Below are positions 11,866 through 24,862 of a stretch of DNA of 64,000 nt, one piece after another. Under the pieces are notes generated by a model. The model had not been told where the DNA came from. It made no database searches and worked only from the letters and a program-made list of their open reading frames with translations. The position numbers and the translations under genes are program-made. The stretch comes from Canna indica (taxonomy: Eukaryota > Streptophyta > Magnoliopsida > Zingiberales > Cannaceae). How positions within the stretch are numbered: the stretch's first letter is position 1; each line of letters begins with the position of its first letter. Where the stretch lies: NCBI GenBank assembly GCA_034359265.1, contig CP136891.1, positions 82,912,001 to 82,976,000 on the forward strand, written 5' to 3'.

Positions 11866-13668
11866 CAAAATCTGTTTTTAAAAAATTACTGTATATAATA
11901 ATCATTCCAAGACCCATCTACATTAATTTTAATCCAATAGGTGTCAGGGGAAATCCATTGGAGTAGGGCTGTTCACGGGTCGGGTCGGATCGGGTTTAGA
12001 GGAAAAATGGGCCCGACCCGTCCAAAAATAGTCGGGTCGAGTTTTGAAATTTTTACCTGTCAAATCCGACCTGACCCGACCCAACCTAAGTCGAGTCGGG
12101 TCAGGTCGGGTAGTCGGGTTACCCGATTAGGCTTTGAACAGTTAACAATAATAATTCAACAACATTATATGTCAATATGTTTAAGGTGAATATTACCACA
12201 CATGCATGATCACCAAGCACACATACTTCTAAGAAAAATGACAGAAAAATAAAGAAACCATTTTAATATGATAACATTAGCTGTAATTATAATTTAGATT
12301 AATTAAAATAATTATGGATAATCAGGGGTTGGATTACAAAGCCAGGCAGCCAGGCAGCTGATGAGTTATTTGCATTGGACATATAATGCTGATAAATTTA
12401 GAAGCATCATGACATCTCCAAACAACAATTGACACATCTAAAAATAAGTGATTTGGAAGATGCGAATCTGACTTTGCACAACTAAAAATAAGAATTGACA
12501 CAGCTAAATTTGCAAGCATCAGGACATCTCCAAGCAATAATTGACCTGCCAAAAAAAAAATTTGAATCAGAAACATATCAGTCAACTCTTTAAACTAGGC
12601 ATGGCAAAATTACTGACACTTAAGAGAATCTCTTAGGAAACCTCAGTTCATTAACTTAATTTCTAAACTCCTATTCTATTTTATCTCGCCTAATACAGCC
12701 CATTTGTGATTAACAACCGCTACATCCTATGTTTTCATTTGTCTAATGACTATAATTTAGCCTCTTCATGGTTGGCCGCATCACTTTAAACAATAATCAT
12801 TTAGTTCATCAACATACCCACTAGCTTATAAATTATTGAATGCTAATGCTCAAGGATTGAAATAATAAAGTAAATAATAATTACATTGAGTCTTCACGTT
12901 CCCATGTAAAGCAACGGTAGGTACATGAAAGATTGAAAATTATTCACCTTGTCTACTAATGTGAAGTATTAATATCTTGTTGCTACCTCATAGTCATCAT
13001 ATACTAGGAACACATTGTTAGTAATAAAATATAAGGGTAAATTTGATTACCAGTGGGTGGTCTGGGAAAAATTATATTGCTGAAATGACCAAAAAAATTA
13101 CCATTTACATGATGCTAATGCTCCATATATGACAAAAAAGAACTTCACTTGCCTACAAAGGAAGAAGATAACATTAGAAGACACCCATTGTTGTAGAAAT
13201 ATAAATTGTCATTCAATGGTACTAAATAACCAAAGTAAATAATAACAAAGATATTCCACTATCATATTTTTTCTCACGACAGGAAGTAGCATAATAGTTC
13301 ATTTAAGATAGTAAAAAAGAGTTTGAATTGAAAAAGCAAGTAAGAAAAATATAAACAGCTGGATAATGAAAAAAATAGAATGTTGCAATACCTGGTTCCA
13401 ACACTTAGTCATGCTAACCATAAAGTGGCACCGACCAACAAAATAAATTTATCATAATAATAAGTACAACCAACTAAATTATCCTATACACACATAGAAC
13501 TTAAGAAACAAAATGTTAGAATGATGATAAACCAAAAGCTTCATCTGAACCTGCAATAATCCAAACAAAATGTTATAATATTTTTATATTACATTATTAA
13601 ACGAATAATATTAATATGTTACCTTCAAGACTTCAAATTCAAAACATCGCTCGAATCATAGAAAAGGC

Positions 13669-15923
13669 TTAATTCTGAATTTCCAACAACTCTAACAATA
13701 AAATAATAAAAGTGAGAAGAATAATAAAAATTATAACAATAGGTAAAAATTTTTTATAGATTTGAACTTTAGTGTTTATACCTGATTCTATCTTCTCAAC
13801 TTCATCTAATGCAACTCGTTTTCTCAACCAATTCTGAGTGCAAACCAAAGCCTCAACAGTAGAAGGATATAAGGAACTACGAAATGGATCAAGAACTCGA
13901 CCTCCGGTGCTAAATGCAGACTCCGATGATACAATAGAAATTAGAACAGCCAATATGTCCCTAGCCATACAAGAGAGAACACGGTACTTTATTTTTTCAT
14001 TTTTCACCATTTTAATATATCAAATTCATCAAAGTTGTCTTCAACATCATCCTCCAAGTATCTTTCCAACTCATTTCTTTTCATCCCACCTTGCTTTTTC
14101 TTCACTTTCAATCTAAATTCATCTTGCCAATCATCTTTGGGATCATCATCCTCATTATTGATATGAGACTGCATGGTAGCACTTGATGGTAAACTACTAA
14201 AATCAGCACTATCAATAGGGGGATGAAACATGATATAATGCTCAAACAATTTATGAATGAGATCCTTCAATTTTGTCATTGTCTGGTTGTACTTTTCAGT
14301 ACCATACATCCGTTGAAAACAAAATTCAATATACTCCAACTTGTAACGCGGATCAAGAAAAACAGACACAAATAATAGATAATTCAGATTTCCATCATTT
14401 TTCCAATATTTATCAAACTTGATCTTCATATTATTTGCCATACTTTGTAGCACCACATCATCGCTTTGCCTTCACTTTGTTAACAACTTTTGAATGTCAC
14501 ACAACTTATGGAAGAACATGTTAGATTTGACATGCAATGATCCAGAAAAAGAAAGAGTTGCATCATAAAAAACTTTCAAAAACTTCAAAAAGACACGTGC
14601 ACGACTCCAATCACCAAAAGTAGGAGGTCTTCCTTCACTCTTAAGAGCTATTATATAAGAATGATTCTCAAATTCAAGCCGCATGAATGCTTTTTCAAAT
14701 TTTCCAGCCACATCTAACATCATATAAGTTGAATTCCACCTGGTTGGCACATCAAGTGTAAGTATTGCCTTACTAGTTATGTTTGCCTCTTCTGCACACC
14801 TCTTGAAAGTAGCCAATCTAGCTGGAGATGACTTAACAAACTTACAAGAAGCTCTTATCTTGCTAACGGAATTATCAAATTTCTTCAACCCATCACTAAC
14901 AATTAAGTTCAGAATATGTGCACAACATCTCAAATGCATGTACTCTCCGTTTAACAAAGTAATACCATTCCAATAAGTCATGCCTCTAACTAAATATGCA
15001 ATAGCCAGATTATTCGCACTTGCATTATCAACGGTAATACAATAAACTTTCAAAATTCCCCAATCTTTCAAGCATTTTTCTAAAGCTTTTCCTTTGGTTT
15101 CACCTTTGTGATCAGCAATCAAACCAAAACTCAAGATTTTCTTATTTAATTCCCACTCGTCATCAACATAATGAGCAGTCACACACATATAATTCATATT
15201 CTGAATTGAAGTCCAAGTATTAGTAGTAAGTCAAATCATTTGATGATTCTTGGACAATATGCTTTTCAATTTCTTTTTCTCCTCTTTAAACAATTCCATG
15301 CAGTCTCTACCAATAGTGATACGAGAATGAATTTTAAATCTTGGTTGAATCTCTGATATGAAATCTTTAAATCCTTGATTCTGAACAAATCTAAAAGGAA
15401 TTTCATCAACAATTATCATCTTGACAAGTGCAGCCCGAGTCTTTTCTTGATTAAATTCAGCAAGTTTCATACTAACAGTAATATCGGGATCACCCTCGCA
15501 TTGCTTGCCAAGAACAATTGTTTTCTGCTTCTTATCAATTTCCCTATTTGAATTTTTCTCACATGTCCTCAAATGTTTTAGCAAATTTGTGGTACCATGA
15601 CAAGCAGCATTGCAAGCATATGTTTTCTTACAATAATTGCATACAACCCTATTTTTTTCTCTAGTACAATGATTCCAAGCATTAGAAGGAGCTCTAGTTG
15701 GTTTTCTTTTCAATACTTCTTTTGATAATGATTGAGAATCTTTTTCTTGTGATGCACTTTCTAAAATCCCAGCTTGTGTTGGATCTTGTGGTAGTCCTGA
15801 TGGCGCTTGCGATTGAGTCTCTAGTTGCATATCTATACTTGTTGGAGTGAGAGAACTTTCAACTACAGTTCCAGTACTAGTATTTTGAGTACCACTAGTT
15901 CCAAGTTCATTTTCCTTTACCAT
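13669..15923 (-). pseudogene. hAT transposase, broken (BED zinc finger, RNase H-like core, hAT dimerisation domain)
   Basis: Reading from 15923, the protein has an N-terminal BED zinc finger (CNYCKKTYAC, then HLRTCEK; C-x2-C, H-x4-C). The plant ZBED/RICESLEEPER-type central region follows (15197-14472 and on to 14004). The C-terminal dimerisation domain has SSESAFSTGGRVLDPFRSSL. Three lesions are visible: an in-frame TGA at about 15233 where the family has a hydrophobic-cysteine stretch, a second in-frame TGA at 14474-14472, and a one-base loss near 14008. An intron donor GTATAA near 13782 fits a 3' intron. The rest is collinear, so inactivation looks recent. Confidence 0.9.
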
Positions 15924-16492
15924 TTAGCCTTAAAAAAAAGAAGAATGATGATACTCAAACAATATAAATACATGTAACCAGACAACTAACACTTTACTTA
16001 TATTTTAGCAAGGGGATCAGGGATATTATCATATTACCAGACATATAAACAAATTTACCAGACACTTTACTTAAGTAAAAAAAAGAAGCAACATGGGACT
16101 CAAACAACATAAGTAATAAATATAATAATATAAATACATATTTTACTGTTTTAGCAAGGAGTTTAACCAGACATATATATAACCTGATATATATTAACAT
16201 TGTTCTGGGTGAAAAATCAAACAAATTTAACGAGAAAGCTAAACAAGGAATCTATATGATATCTGCAACTATGAATTGTGAATTGAAACTGAAAAATTAT
16301 AAATTGAAACAAATAAATTTAACCAGATAGCTAACACTTCAATTCACATTGCTCTATAGTAGCAGTTTCACCAACACAATTTACAGAAAAAAAATTGTGA
16401 ATTGAAACTGAACTAAAACCCTAATGAATTTAAACTCAAAGGATTCAGTAGTAATACTGTAATAGTGTATACCTGTGAACAAAGAACCTATT

Positions 16493-16752
16493 GCTCGGGC
16501 GACTAGGTGAGAACAATAGAGAGGGCTGCTCGACGACTAGGTGAGGACTGAGGACAATGGAGAAGGCTGCACACGAGCAATAAGATATTAAGATTGCATT
16601 AGTTTTATCCTATTGTGAAGCTTTAAAATTATCCGTGAAGTGCGAGCATTACCTGTCAAGTGCGAACAGAGGAATCGGCGATAGGTTGCTCGGCGACTAG
16701 GTGAGGACAACGGAGAAGGCTGCTTGGCGTCTAGGTGAGGACAATGGAGAAG
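16493..16752. repeat. Four-fold repeated leader module within the hAT element
   Basis: A module of about 35 bp containing GCGACTAGGTGAGGAC followed by AATGGAGAAGGCTGC occurs four times with small differences, two copies near 16493-16570 and two near 16683-16752. It lies just upstream of the transposase leader. It may be a promoter or leader repeat of the element. Confidence 0.6.
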
Positions 16753-17288
16753 GCTGCACACTAATACAGGCTCAGCGAGAAGAATGGAGACGTGGACTCG
16801 CCGTAGACTGGAAGGCCGCTGCTAGGGTTGTTCACGCGAAGGGAAGGCCGCCGCCCGTCGGTAGGCCAGAAGGAGTCCATGGCTGCCGATGGTTGCAGCC
16901 CCTGCCGAGTCCACTGCGAGTCCCAACTCACACACCGACGACTGTCCACTGCGATTCACGATCGGGGAAGGAAGCGAGGGGAGAAGGTCGGGAGAAAAAA
17001 AGTTAGGGCTGGGGAATCAGGATTGGATTTACTGATTTGGGGTAACTAATAAAGTAAATAAATATAAAGTAAGTAATATGTAATTAAAAATATTTTTTAA
17101 AAATAATTTTACATTATTTTTAATCGGGTAATCGGGTTTCAAAACATAAAACCCGATACCCGACCCAATTGAAATCGGGTTTGACCCGAACTGACCCGAT
17201 TACCCAACCCAACCCAAACTAATTGGGTTGGGTCGGGTAATCGGGTTCATTGGGTCGATCCGTACTCATGAACAGCCCTACATTGGAC

Positions 17289-17888
17289 ATTAATTAAGTT
17301 TGTTAGATGATTTTTTCCTACCCTAGTGTTGTCTCGTAAGAGTTATTGACAACCATAATTTGAATTGGTAGAAAATGAGAGGCTTGTTGCTTAACGCATC
17401 GAAACAAAAATATCATTGAGACCATAATATTTATCTTATTGTAATATTTGTGGAAAGATAAATATTTTTTAGAAAAATAATTTTTGAATAGATTCGATAA
17501 AGTGTAGATAGTTTAAAATATACTGTAAATAATTATTTTGAATATTTAATTATTCTGATCAAGTAAGTGTAAGCATATTGAATTATTATTTTAATTATTT
17601 TTAGAAAATTAATTATTTTATGTTAAATTTATTTATGCTATATATCGACGTAAAAAATTAATAGAAAGTGTTGCACTCGAACAGATTATGAAAACGAACG
17701 TTTGACCTAAAATGTAATTCTTTGTTAAAAACTTCTTTAAATTGAAGGAAAAAAAAAGTAAAAGAGATGAAATAGTTATTAGAACTGTGTCTGAATCAAT
17801 CATGTACCTATGATCTACTTATGAATCATAGGCTTAAATATTATTAGAATTGTGTGTGAGTCATGTACCTACTTATTTAGATAATCAT
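17289..17888. other. AT-rich spacer between hAT element and LINE
   Basis: Six hundred bases of AT-rich sequence without recognisable gene or element. A short direct repeat around TCATGTACCTA occurs near 17800 and 17860. Confidence 0.4.
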
Positions 17889-17932
17889 GATAGACAGCTA
17901 TTTTTTTTTTTCCTTCAAAGGATAACATTCAC

Positions 17933-20900
17933 TCAGGGTCTAGCTTTCTGCATACCAGTTGACCCACACACAGGCCAATCTGGTTGCAGATTACTAACTT
18001 GAAGTGAATCAATTTTATTCAAAAAATAAAGTAAATTTGTATTACAAGCATACATCAGATCTTCAAAATTCTGTAAACCACTCTTTTCACTCATCCACAC
18101 TCCTTCCACACTGTTATTACAAGCATTTTTTGCCAAAGCATGAGCTACTTCATTACAATTTCTTCTCACATGCATCCAACTTTTCACCTCCAACATTGCT
18201 TCTAGATCCTTAATCCATCTAACCAACCCTTTAACTTTCCAATGCACTTGTTCTTTACCTGTCAAAATGTTAATTGTAGTTATACAAGCAGATAAAACTA
18301 TAATCCTTTTCATCATTTTCTTCCTCACATTATTCAGTCCATACCAGATATTTTTTAACTCAGCTTGAAGAACACTTCCAGCCCTTATTTTGAATGCTCC
18401 CACCATCAACTATTCATCTTCCTACCTAAGCATAAACCCACATCCTACCTCACCCCCCGATCTCCATGTTGCATCACTGTAAAGCATGTATATTTCAGAA
18501 TTAACATCCCTACTTAGATCCTCTTGCTCTTCTTCAATTCTATTCCTGGTACTCCTCTTAATCTCCTCTCTTCTTTCCATTGTGTCGCTGAAGGCCTTGA
18601 TGAAGATCGATAGCTTACCACACATATTGCTCTTATACTTCATGTTATTTCTCTCCTTCCATATCAACCAAATAGAATTTGCAATAAAGGCCAGTAATTT
18701 AATTGTCGAATCTTTCTCATAACCTTCTCATTCCTTCAGCCAATTCCCCTCCTTCCAGCTTCTCCTGAATTTAAACAAAATTCCTGGCTTACTTTCTGCT
18801 AAGGACCAGCAGCTATTTGCAAACTCACATTCAAATAATATATGATTACTCTCGTCCTTTCCTTTTCCATAAATAAAACACCCTTCCACCTCAGCTCCAG
18901 AATGACTACTAAAATAACTTGAAGTTGGAAGTCTACCCCACATCAATTTCCAAATAATTTTTTTTACCTTTTTAGCAACTTTCAAAGCCCAAATCTTTTG
19001 CCAATCACAGTTCACCACCTCTTCACCATTCTCCCCGCACTTTATAAAATTATAGGCACTTCTAGCTGTCAGTTTACCATTTGCACTTCCACTCCACACC
19101 CATTTATCGTTCTTTTTCCTTCCATCTATGTCTAACATTTCAATCCTCCCTCTGACTTCTTCCCCGAAACATTCCTCTATCACCTTCTTATTCTAACTTT
19201 CTCTAGATAGCAGTTCAGCCACTGTTTCAAATTTTGAGAGCTCCACTACATCTATAAATGTTGGCCATCTATTCAGAGGTAAGTTTTCCATCCATGGGTC
19301 CTTCCAAATACTTGTTTGCTTACCATTCCCCAAACTTTTCCTCAATCCTCCCCTAACCATCTCCATACTTTGTTTAATTACCTTCACGATGCCAGGAGAC
19401 TTTCTACTCTTCCATTCATTCCATGGATGAAACTCTTTATATTTTCCATTTATCATGGAGCACCAGATCTCTTGATCCCTATTTAGAATAGGTATCACCC
19501 TTTTAGCCGTTAAAGCATACTTCATTGTCCTCATATCTTTTATTCCCAAACCATCTTCCTTTTTACTTTTAGTAACTGTTCTCCAGCTAATCAAGTTCGC
19601 AGACTTTCTTTGATTCCATGATTTCCAAAAAAAAATCCTTGTCAAGCTGTTAATCCTCTTGATTTTCTTCTTACTCACATTAGAGGACAACATATTATGA
19701 ACAAGAATTGAGTTGACCATTGAATTTATCAGAACTCTTTTACCTGCCTGTGTTACTTGATTCTTTGCCCAGAAATCTATTTTCCTTAAAACTTTGGAGC
19801 TCAGTTCTTTCTTCTCCTCCTTATTCACTTTCCTAGGAGACATATAAGTTCACAAATATTTCATTGGGAACTTACCTATTTTTATTCCCAAAATTCCACA
19901 TATAGAATGTTTCACTGCTGCCTTACACTTCAAAGGGAAGTACACTTTTGATTTTTCATAGCTTACCATCTGGTTCGTATATGTACAGTATAACTTCAAC
20001 ACTTCCTTCAAATTTTTACAGCTTCTCACATCCCCTTTTATAAAAAAGATGATATCATCAGCAAATAACATATGACTAATCTCCTCCTCATCTTACTTAA
20101 AAGCTTTAATCTTTCTCTCTTTTGTATACATATTCATAGTTGAGTTAACAATTGCTCTATCATTATAAAAAGGTAGGGAGACAAGGGATCTCCCTGCCTT
20201 ATACCTTTGAAACTTTTAAACACTTTTGATTGCTCACCATTTGCTTTGCAAGTATACTGAACCTCTTCTAAGCATCATCTCACATTCTCACCCACCTTTG
20301 CATCATATCTGGTATACCCATTCTCCCTATTATCTTATAGATACTCCCCCACCTAGCCCTATCATAGGTTTTTTCCAAGTCCATCTTTATAATTATTAAT
20401 GGCTTCTCAGCTTTAGAAGAGTAGAAAGAATTTACTACTTCAGTGACCACTAAAATATTATCATGCAGATTTCTACCAGGCATAAAAGCTCTTTGCTCTT
20501 CCCCAACTACCTTGTTAAGGATCTTCCTTATCCTATTGGCTAACATCTTAGCAAAAATTTTGTAGATCACATTGCACAAAGCAATGGGTCTATAATCAAT
20601 AATTTTCTTAGCTCTTTCTTTTTTAGGAATAATTACCAACACTGTTTCCTTCCAGCTGCTTGGGACCGCTGCCTCATTCTGAATTCTCTCAAATTCCTTC
20701 TTCACATCCTGCTTAATTGTATCCCAATAGTGCACATAAAATTCCAAGATGTATCCATCCCTCCCTAGACTTCTCCCTCTCCCAAGTCCATTTATAGCTT
20801 CCCAGATTTCCTCCTCTTTGAAGTTCTTCACCAGCTCCTCAGCATCCATTGCAGATATCCGAGCCCAATCTTCTCCCAGAACACTATCCTCTGGCTCATA

Positions 20901-22133
20901 TCTTCTGTCCTTTGCCCATAGTTCTTCATACCACCTTGCAAAATACTCCACTATTTCCAAACTATCCTTAGCTAAACCATTCTCTACCTCCAGCCCCTCA
21001 ATACAGTTACTCCTCCTCATCTTAACTACATTATGAAAAAATTTAGAATTTTTATCACCCCCTTCTATCCAGCTCCTCCTTGACTTGGCCCACCACTTCA
21101 ACTGAATTTGTTTATTTAAAGCAGTTATTTTTTTTGAGAGAATGCTCATATATCTCTCTTCATCTTCATTGATACCTCCACAAGCTTCCTTTTCCTCTAA
21201 ACTTCTCAGTTTCAACAAAGCTTCCCTCACATTTTTCTCTAAACAGCCTACTGAATTTTTATTCCATTCCATTAGAAGTTTTTGTAGAAACTTCTGTGTT
21301 TCCATAACTATCATTCCTTGTTGCGAAGCCTCCTTCCAATACTTTTGCACCACCTCCTTTAAGTTTTCATACTCTAACCAGAAATGCTCGAAAATAAAAC
21401 CACTTCCACTCCTTCTCCTTCTATCCTCAGGTCTACAGTTCACCAGCAAAGGTCTATGGTCTGAACCAATCCTCTGTAAATGTTCAACTTTCACCTCATA
21501 ATTCCAGTCTATCCAAACATTATTCATAAGCACCCTATCCAACCTTGCCATAACCAATTTCTGTCATTTCCTATTATTTGACCAAGTAAAAGGAGGTTCA
21601 TTAAAACCTGCATCAATAAGCCCTTTCCTTCTTATAAAGTCATTAGAATCATTCACTGCCTTGTCATTTTTGAAAGTTCTTCCTCCCTTTTTCTCATTAG
21701 CCTCCCTTATACAGTTCATATCTCCCATTATCAACCATGGTAACTCCTCTACATCTAGCTCTCCCAAAATTTTCCATAGTCCTTCTCTTTTCCTGATATT
21801 AACACTTGCATAAACCTCTGTTATCAAACAAGCTCTTCTATTGTTCATCTTGACTAAGCAATTAACACATTGACTGCCTTTATAAACCACCTTTACCTCC
21901 AAATTTCTTTTTCTCCACCAAACAATTATTCCCCCTACTCTCCCAGTCCCTGCAACCATTTCTCCATCCCAATTCCTGATATATCTTTCAAAAAGTTAAG
22001 AGCTTGCCTTTCTTCTAGATGAGTTTCCAACAATATAATCATATCCACCTTGTGCACATCAACCAAATACTTTAGGTATTCTGTTGCCTTCCTTCTTGAT
22101 TACACCTCTTATATTCCAAGCAATTATCTTCAT
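17933..22133 (-). pseudogene. LINE ORF2: endonuclease, reverse transcriptase, RNase H (broken)
   Basis: The start MKIIAWNIRGV at 22133 is the usual ORF2 start of plant L1 elements. Endonuclease motifs include LIMGDMNC and PFTWSNNRK (21959-21564). The reverse transcriptase (21557-20280) has ALCNVIYKI, RAFMPGR and IIKMDLEKTYDR, with the catalytic motif LFADD near 20060. A zf-RVT domain (WKLMWGRLPTSSY) follows at 19183-18728. The RNase H domain at 18667-17933 has SDATW, AELKNIWYGL and RNCNEVAHALAK, holding the D, E and D/H region of plant LINE RNase H. In-frame stops occur near 22065, 21560 and 20280, with more between 20070 and 20280 and near 18415. Confidence 0.9.
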
Positions 22134-23873
22134 TTAACACAACTGTTATCAGCTTTATCTTTATTATCTGGATCACCATCATCTCTCAAACTGTTTGACT
22201 CCTTTGAGCATCTCTTCTTTTTTATCTTCAACTGTGTATACTCTATTGGAACACTTACAAGACGGACACTATTACTCTCAGTACCCCTTATCTTCTCTCC
22301 TTTTCTCCCAGCAAATCTGGACTTCTCAGGATCTACTCCCCCATCCAGGAAGTCACCAGTTACCTTCAGATTCTGCACTATATTATTGAAGGATTGAGAC
22401 ATTTTCTCAGATAAAGCATCAAACTTTTGTTCATCTCCTGCCATCATTTTTCCCTTTCCTTTCTCTACAATGTGGCCTGAATTGAATTTGAAGTTTTGCT
22501 AATTTTTTCCTTTCATCTTCTACCTCTTTCTTTTCTTCCATAGCCATATCAGTTTCCTCACCATTCTGCACTTTCAAAATAGCTTCTTTTTCAGTTTTTA
22601 ATTTCTGCACTTCCATCTCTGATCCTCTATTACTTTTCTGAACCCACACCTTCTCATTTGTCTGAAACTTCAACTTCCCTGATGTTCCCTCTGCCACTGC
22701 CTTATCCTTCAACATTTTTGTTTTCCTTTCCTCTTCATTATTGTTCTCAAAGGTAGGATTGTCTAACACCATAAATGAATTTCTATTCTGGTTCACATTT
22801 TTATCATTCTGCTTTGTGAATCCTCTCCTTCTTTGCACCTGAATCCATGACCCCAACAAACTCTCATCCTTTTCCTTCTTCTGTACCATCTTTTCATTTG
22901 CTTCCATCATCTCATTACTCATATTTTCCTTCTCCTCCACTTCATATCTACATCCTTCCTCTTTATGACCAACTTTCCCACATTTGAAACAGATAAAAGG
23001 AAAGTTTTCATATGCTATAGTTTGAAAGATGCTTCCCTTCATTGAATCTATCCAGAACCCTTGTTGTAGAGGTTTGGAAATATCTATTAGGACACAAATC
23101 CTAACAAATTTTCCCTTGGTTTTGTTCAGTGTATACTCATCAATTTTCAAAGGTTTCCCCACTACCGCAGCCAATTGTGGAAGAATATTATCATTCATGT
23201 ATTCAAACGGCAGCCCTGATAGTTGTATCCAGGTAGGTATAACACTGATGGTCTCTCTCAAAGTGGAAATTCTCACGCCATGGCATCAAAGACAAAGCTT
23301 GCCCCCTTAAAAATCATGGTCCACCTGTGAACACCTCCCAAAAATCCTCTTCCTTCGTAAATTTAAAAGCAAAGAATCATGTTGATAAATCTACAATCCT
23401 ACATTCCGATTTGATCTTCCACAGTCTAGGCAAAACAGATTTAACCAATTCAAGAGAAGGTGTTTTACCAAAGAATTTGCTAGAGAGCATTAGATTACAG
23501 TCCTTCCTTGCCTCCTCCATGTCTGCTTCTGCGATTGTCACTCTCCCTTTAGCATTTTCTTCAATCTTCTTGATCTTTTCCATTAAAACCTTCGATGATC
23601 TCCGATCACCATCTCTACTTGTTGCGTTGAAGAGTCCCCCCCCCAAGTCACTGGTACAAACTCGGATCAAGGGCTTCCCAGCCCCACTTCCTTCTTTTCT
23701 CCTTCCCTATCAGGCTTCAGAGCTCTCCCTTCCTCAGAAACTTTGAACAAGTCTGTCTTCTCCCCGCCATCTCTCCTCCGATCCTTCCCCTCCATCGGAT
23801 TTGGAGGTTTATTTGGCCTCGGGACCGCAATTGACCCCTGAGCACTAGTTGACGCCCTTGACTTGCTCAGCAT
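22130..23873 (-). pseudogene. LINE ORF1: gag-like protein with DUF4283-type region and zinc knuckle (broken)
   Basis: ORF1 starts at 23873 (MLSKSRASTSAQ). The frame changes near 23668, next to a C/G homopolymer around 23637, again before 23276, and near 22440. The middle part (23276-22431) has WIQLSGLPFEY and the zinc knuckle CFKCGKVGHKEEGC (CX2CX4HX4C), as in plant LINE ORF1 proteins that bind the element RNA. A charged, lysine-rich tail follows. Its TGA stop overlaps the ORF2 start as ATGA, so the two are arranged for coupled translation. Confidence 0.85.
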
Positions 23874-23899
23874 GACTTTCCGTTGTTGATAGGCAGCTA

Positions 23900-24846
23900 A
23901 TTACTCAAGTAATTTATCTTATAAATTTGAAGAGTTGGTTGATAGCATAACCTATCTTACGATCGGACTACTTGAGCTCATACAATTTAGTCATACCAAG
24001 TTAAATAATTTTAATTTAAAATCTCAAAATTTATCTAGGCAAGTTAAAAATTATTTAAAATATTTTGATAATTTGATTAAATGAAAACATAAAAATATAT
24101 TTAAAAAGTCAATAATAAATTAATTTAGATATTAAATAACGATATACATGATTGTTTAATCAAATGCAAAAATTATTTTGAAGTATTAATTAAATTACAA
24201 AAAATAAATAAAATAATCATGTTAGGAATAGCTAACTAAACTTAGAGCCATGCTCGGCCAACACCAGGCCTAACCGAGCAGCACGTAAAAATGCTTTGGG
24301 CAGTACATTGCCACTTTTATGTTGGGGAGAATGACTTATCTTATAAAACAGTCAACTGTGGCTTAACCAATTTTGGGCCTAAAAATAGTATAATCGAGTA
24401 TAACTCAGGGGCATTTGATTTGATGGAATAGGATCGCAAAAAATATAAATAGATAATAAATGTAATAAACAACTAATAATATTATCTTGTTATTTTGGCT
24501 GATATTAAAAATAAATAATAAATAATATTATATTATTTAGTTATGATAAGAAATAAAAAGGAAAAATGATTCAAATATATTTCTTAATAATAACAAGACA
24601 ATACATATACGAATTTATGTAGAATATTTTTTATATTAAATTTAAAATAATAAATATTAGTATTTGTTTCATACCAAACGTAAGTGAGTCTTCATAAAAT
24701 AATAATTAAAATAGTTTTTAATAATAAAAATATTATTCATAAAATATGTAAATATTAAAATTATTTAATAATTTATTTTTTATATTTTTGCGTAATATTA
24801 TTAATAACGATGAACAATATTAAAAAATATTATAGAGAAGATGGTT
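23900..24846. other. AT-rich spacer between two LINE insertions
   Basis: Very AT-rich; the only less biased stretch is 24240-24400. A possible MITE at about 24411-24690 has weak TTTGATTTGATGG/CATACCAAACG ends, but these are too poor to call. No gene seen. Confidence 0.4.
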
Positions 24847-24862
24847 GAGCCAATGCATTTCC

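Larger units (their letters stand above)
11964..17280 (-). mobile_element. hAT (Ac-like) transposon, 5317 bp, nearly complete
   Basis: The termini TAGGGCTGTTCA (11964 on) and TGAACAGCCCTA (ending 17280) are inverted. The flanks CATTGGAG (11956-11963) and CATTGGAC (17281-17288) agree at 7 of 8 positions, the hAT target duplication length. Both subterminal regions are packed with GGGTCGGGT/ACCCGACCC motifs. A minus-strand transposase gene occupies 13669-15923 and is broken. The remaining kilobases are AT-rich leader and trailer sequence with no other gene. A non-autonomous relative lies at 52879-54436. Confidence 0.93.
17901..23887 (-). mobile_element. L1-type LINE retrotransposon, about 6 kb, near full length
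   Basis: A minus-strand element with ORF1 (nucleic-acid binding) and ORF2 (endonuclease, reverse transcriptase, RNase H). It ends in a poly(A) tail seen as T's at 17901-17911. It is flanked by GATAGACAGCTA (17889-17900) and GATAGGCAGCTA (23888-23899), a 12-bp target duplication with one difference. The intact 5' region and near-identical duplication suggest a fairly young insertion. Several stops and frameshifts make it inactive. Confidence 0.93.

Noticed and set aside
16701..17049. Short frames near the right end of the hAT element as possible genes
   Set aside because: They lie in the GC-rich leader of the element and have no recognisable protein similarity.
24411..24690. A possible Tourist-like MITE
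   Set aside because: The ends are only weakly complementary and no clear TAA/TTA duplication is present.
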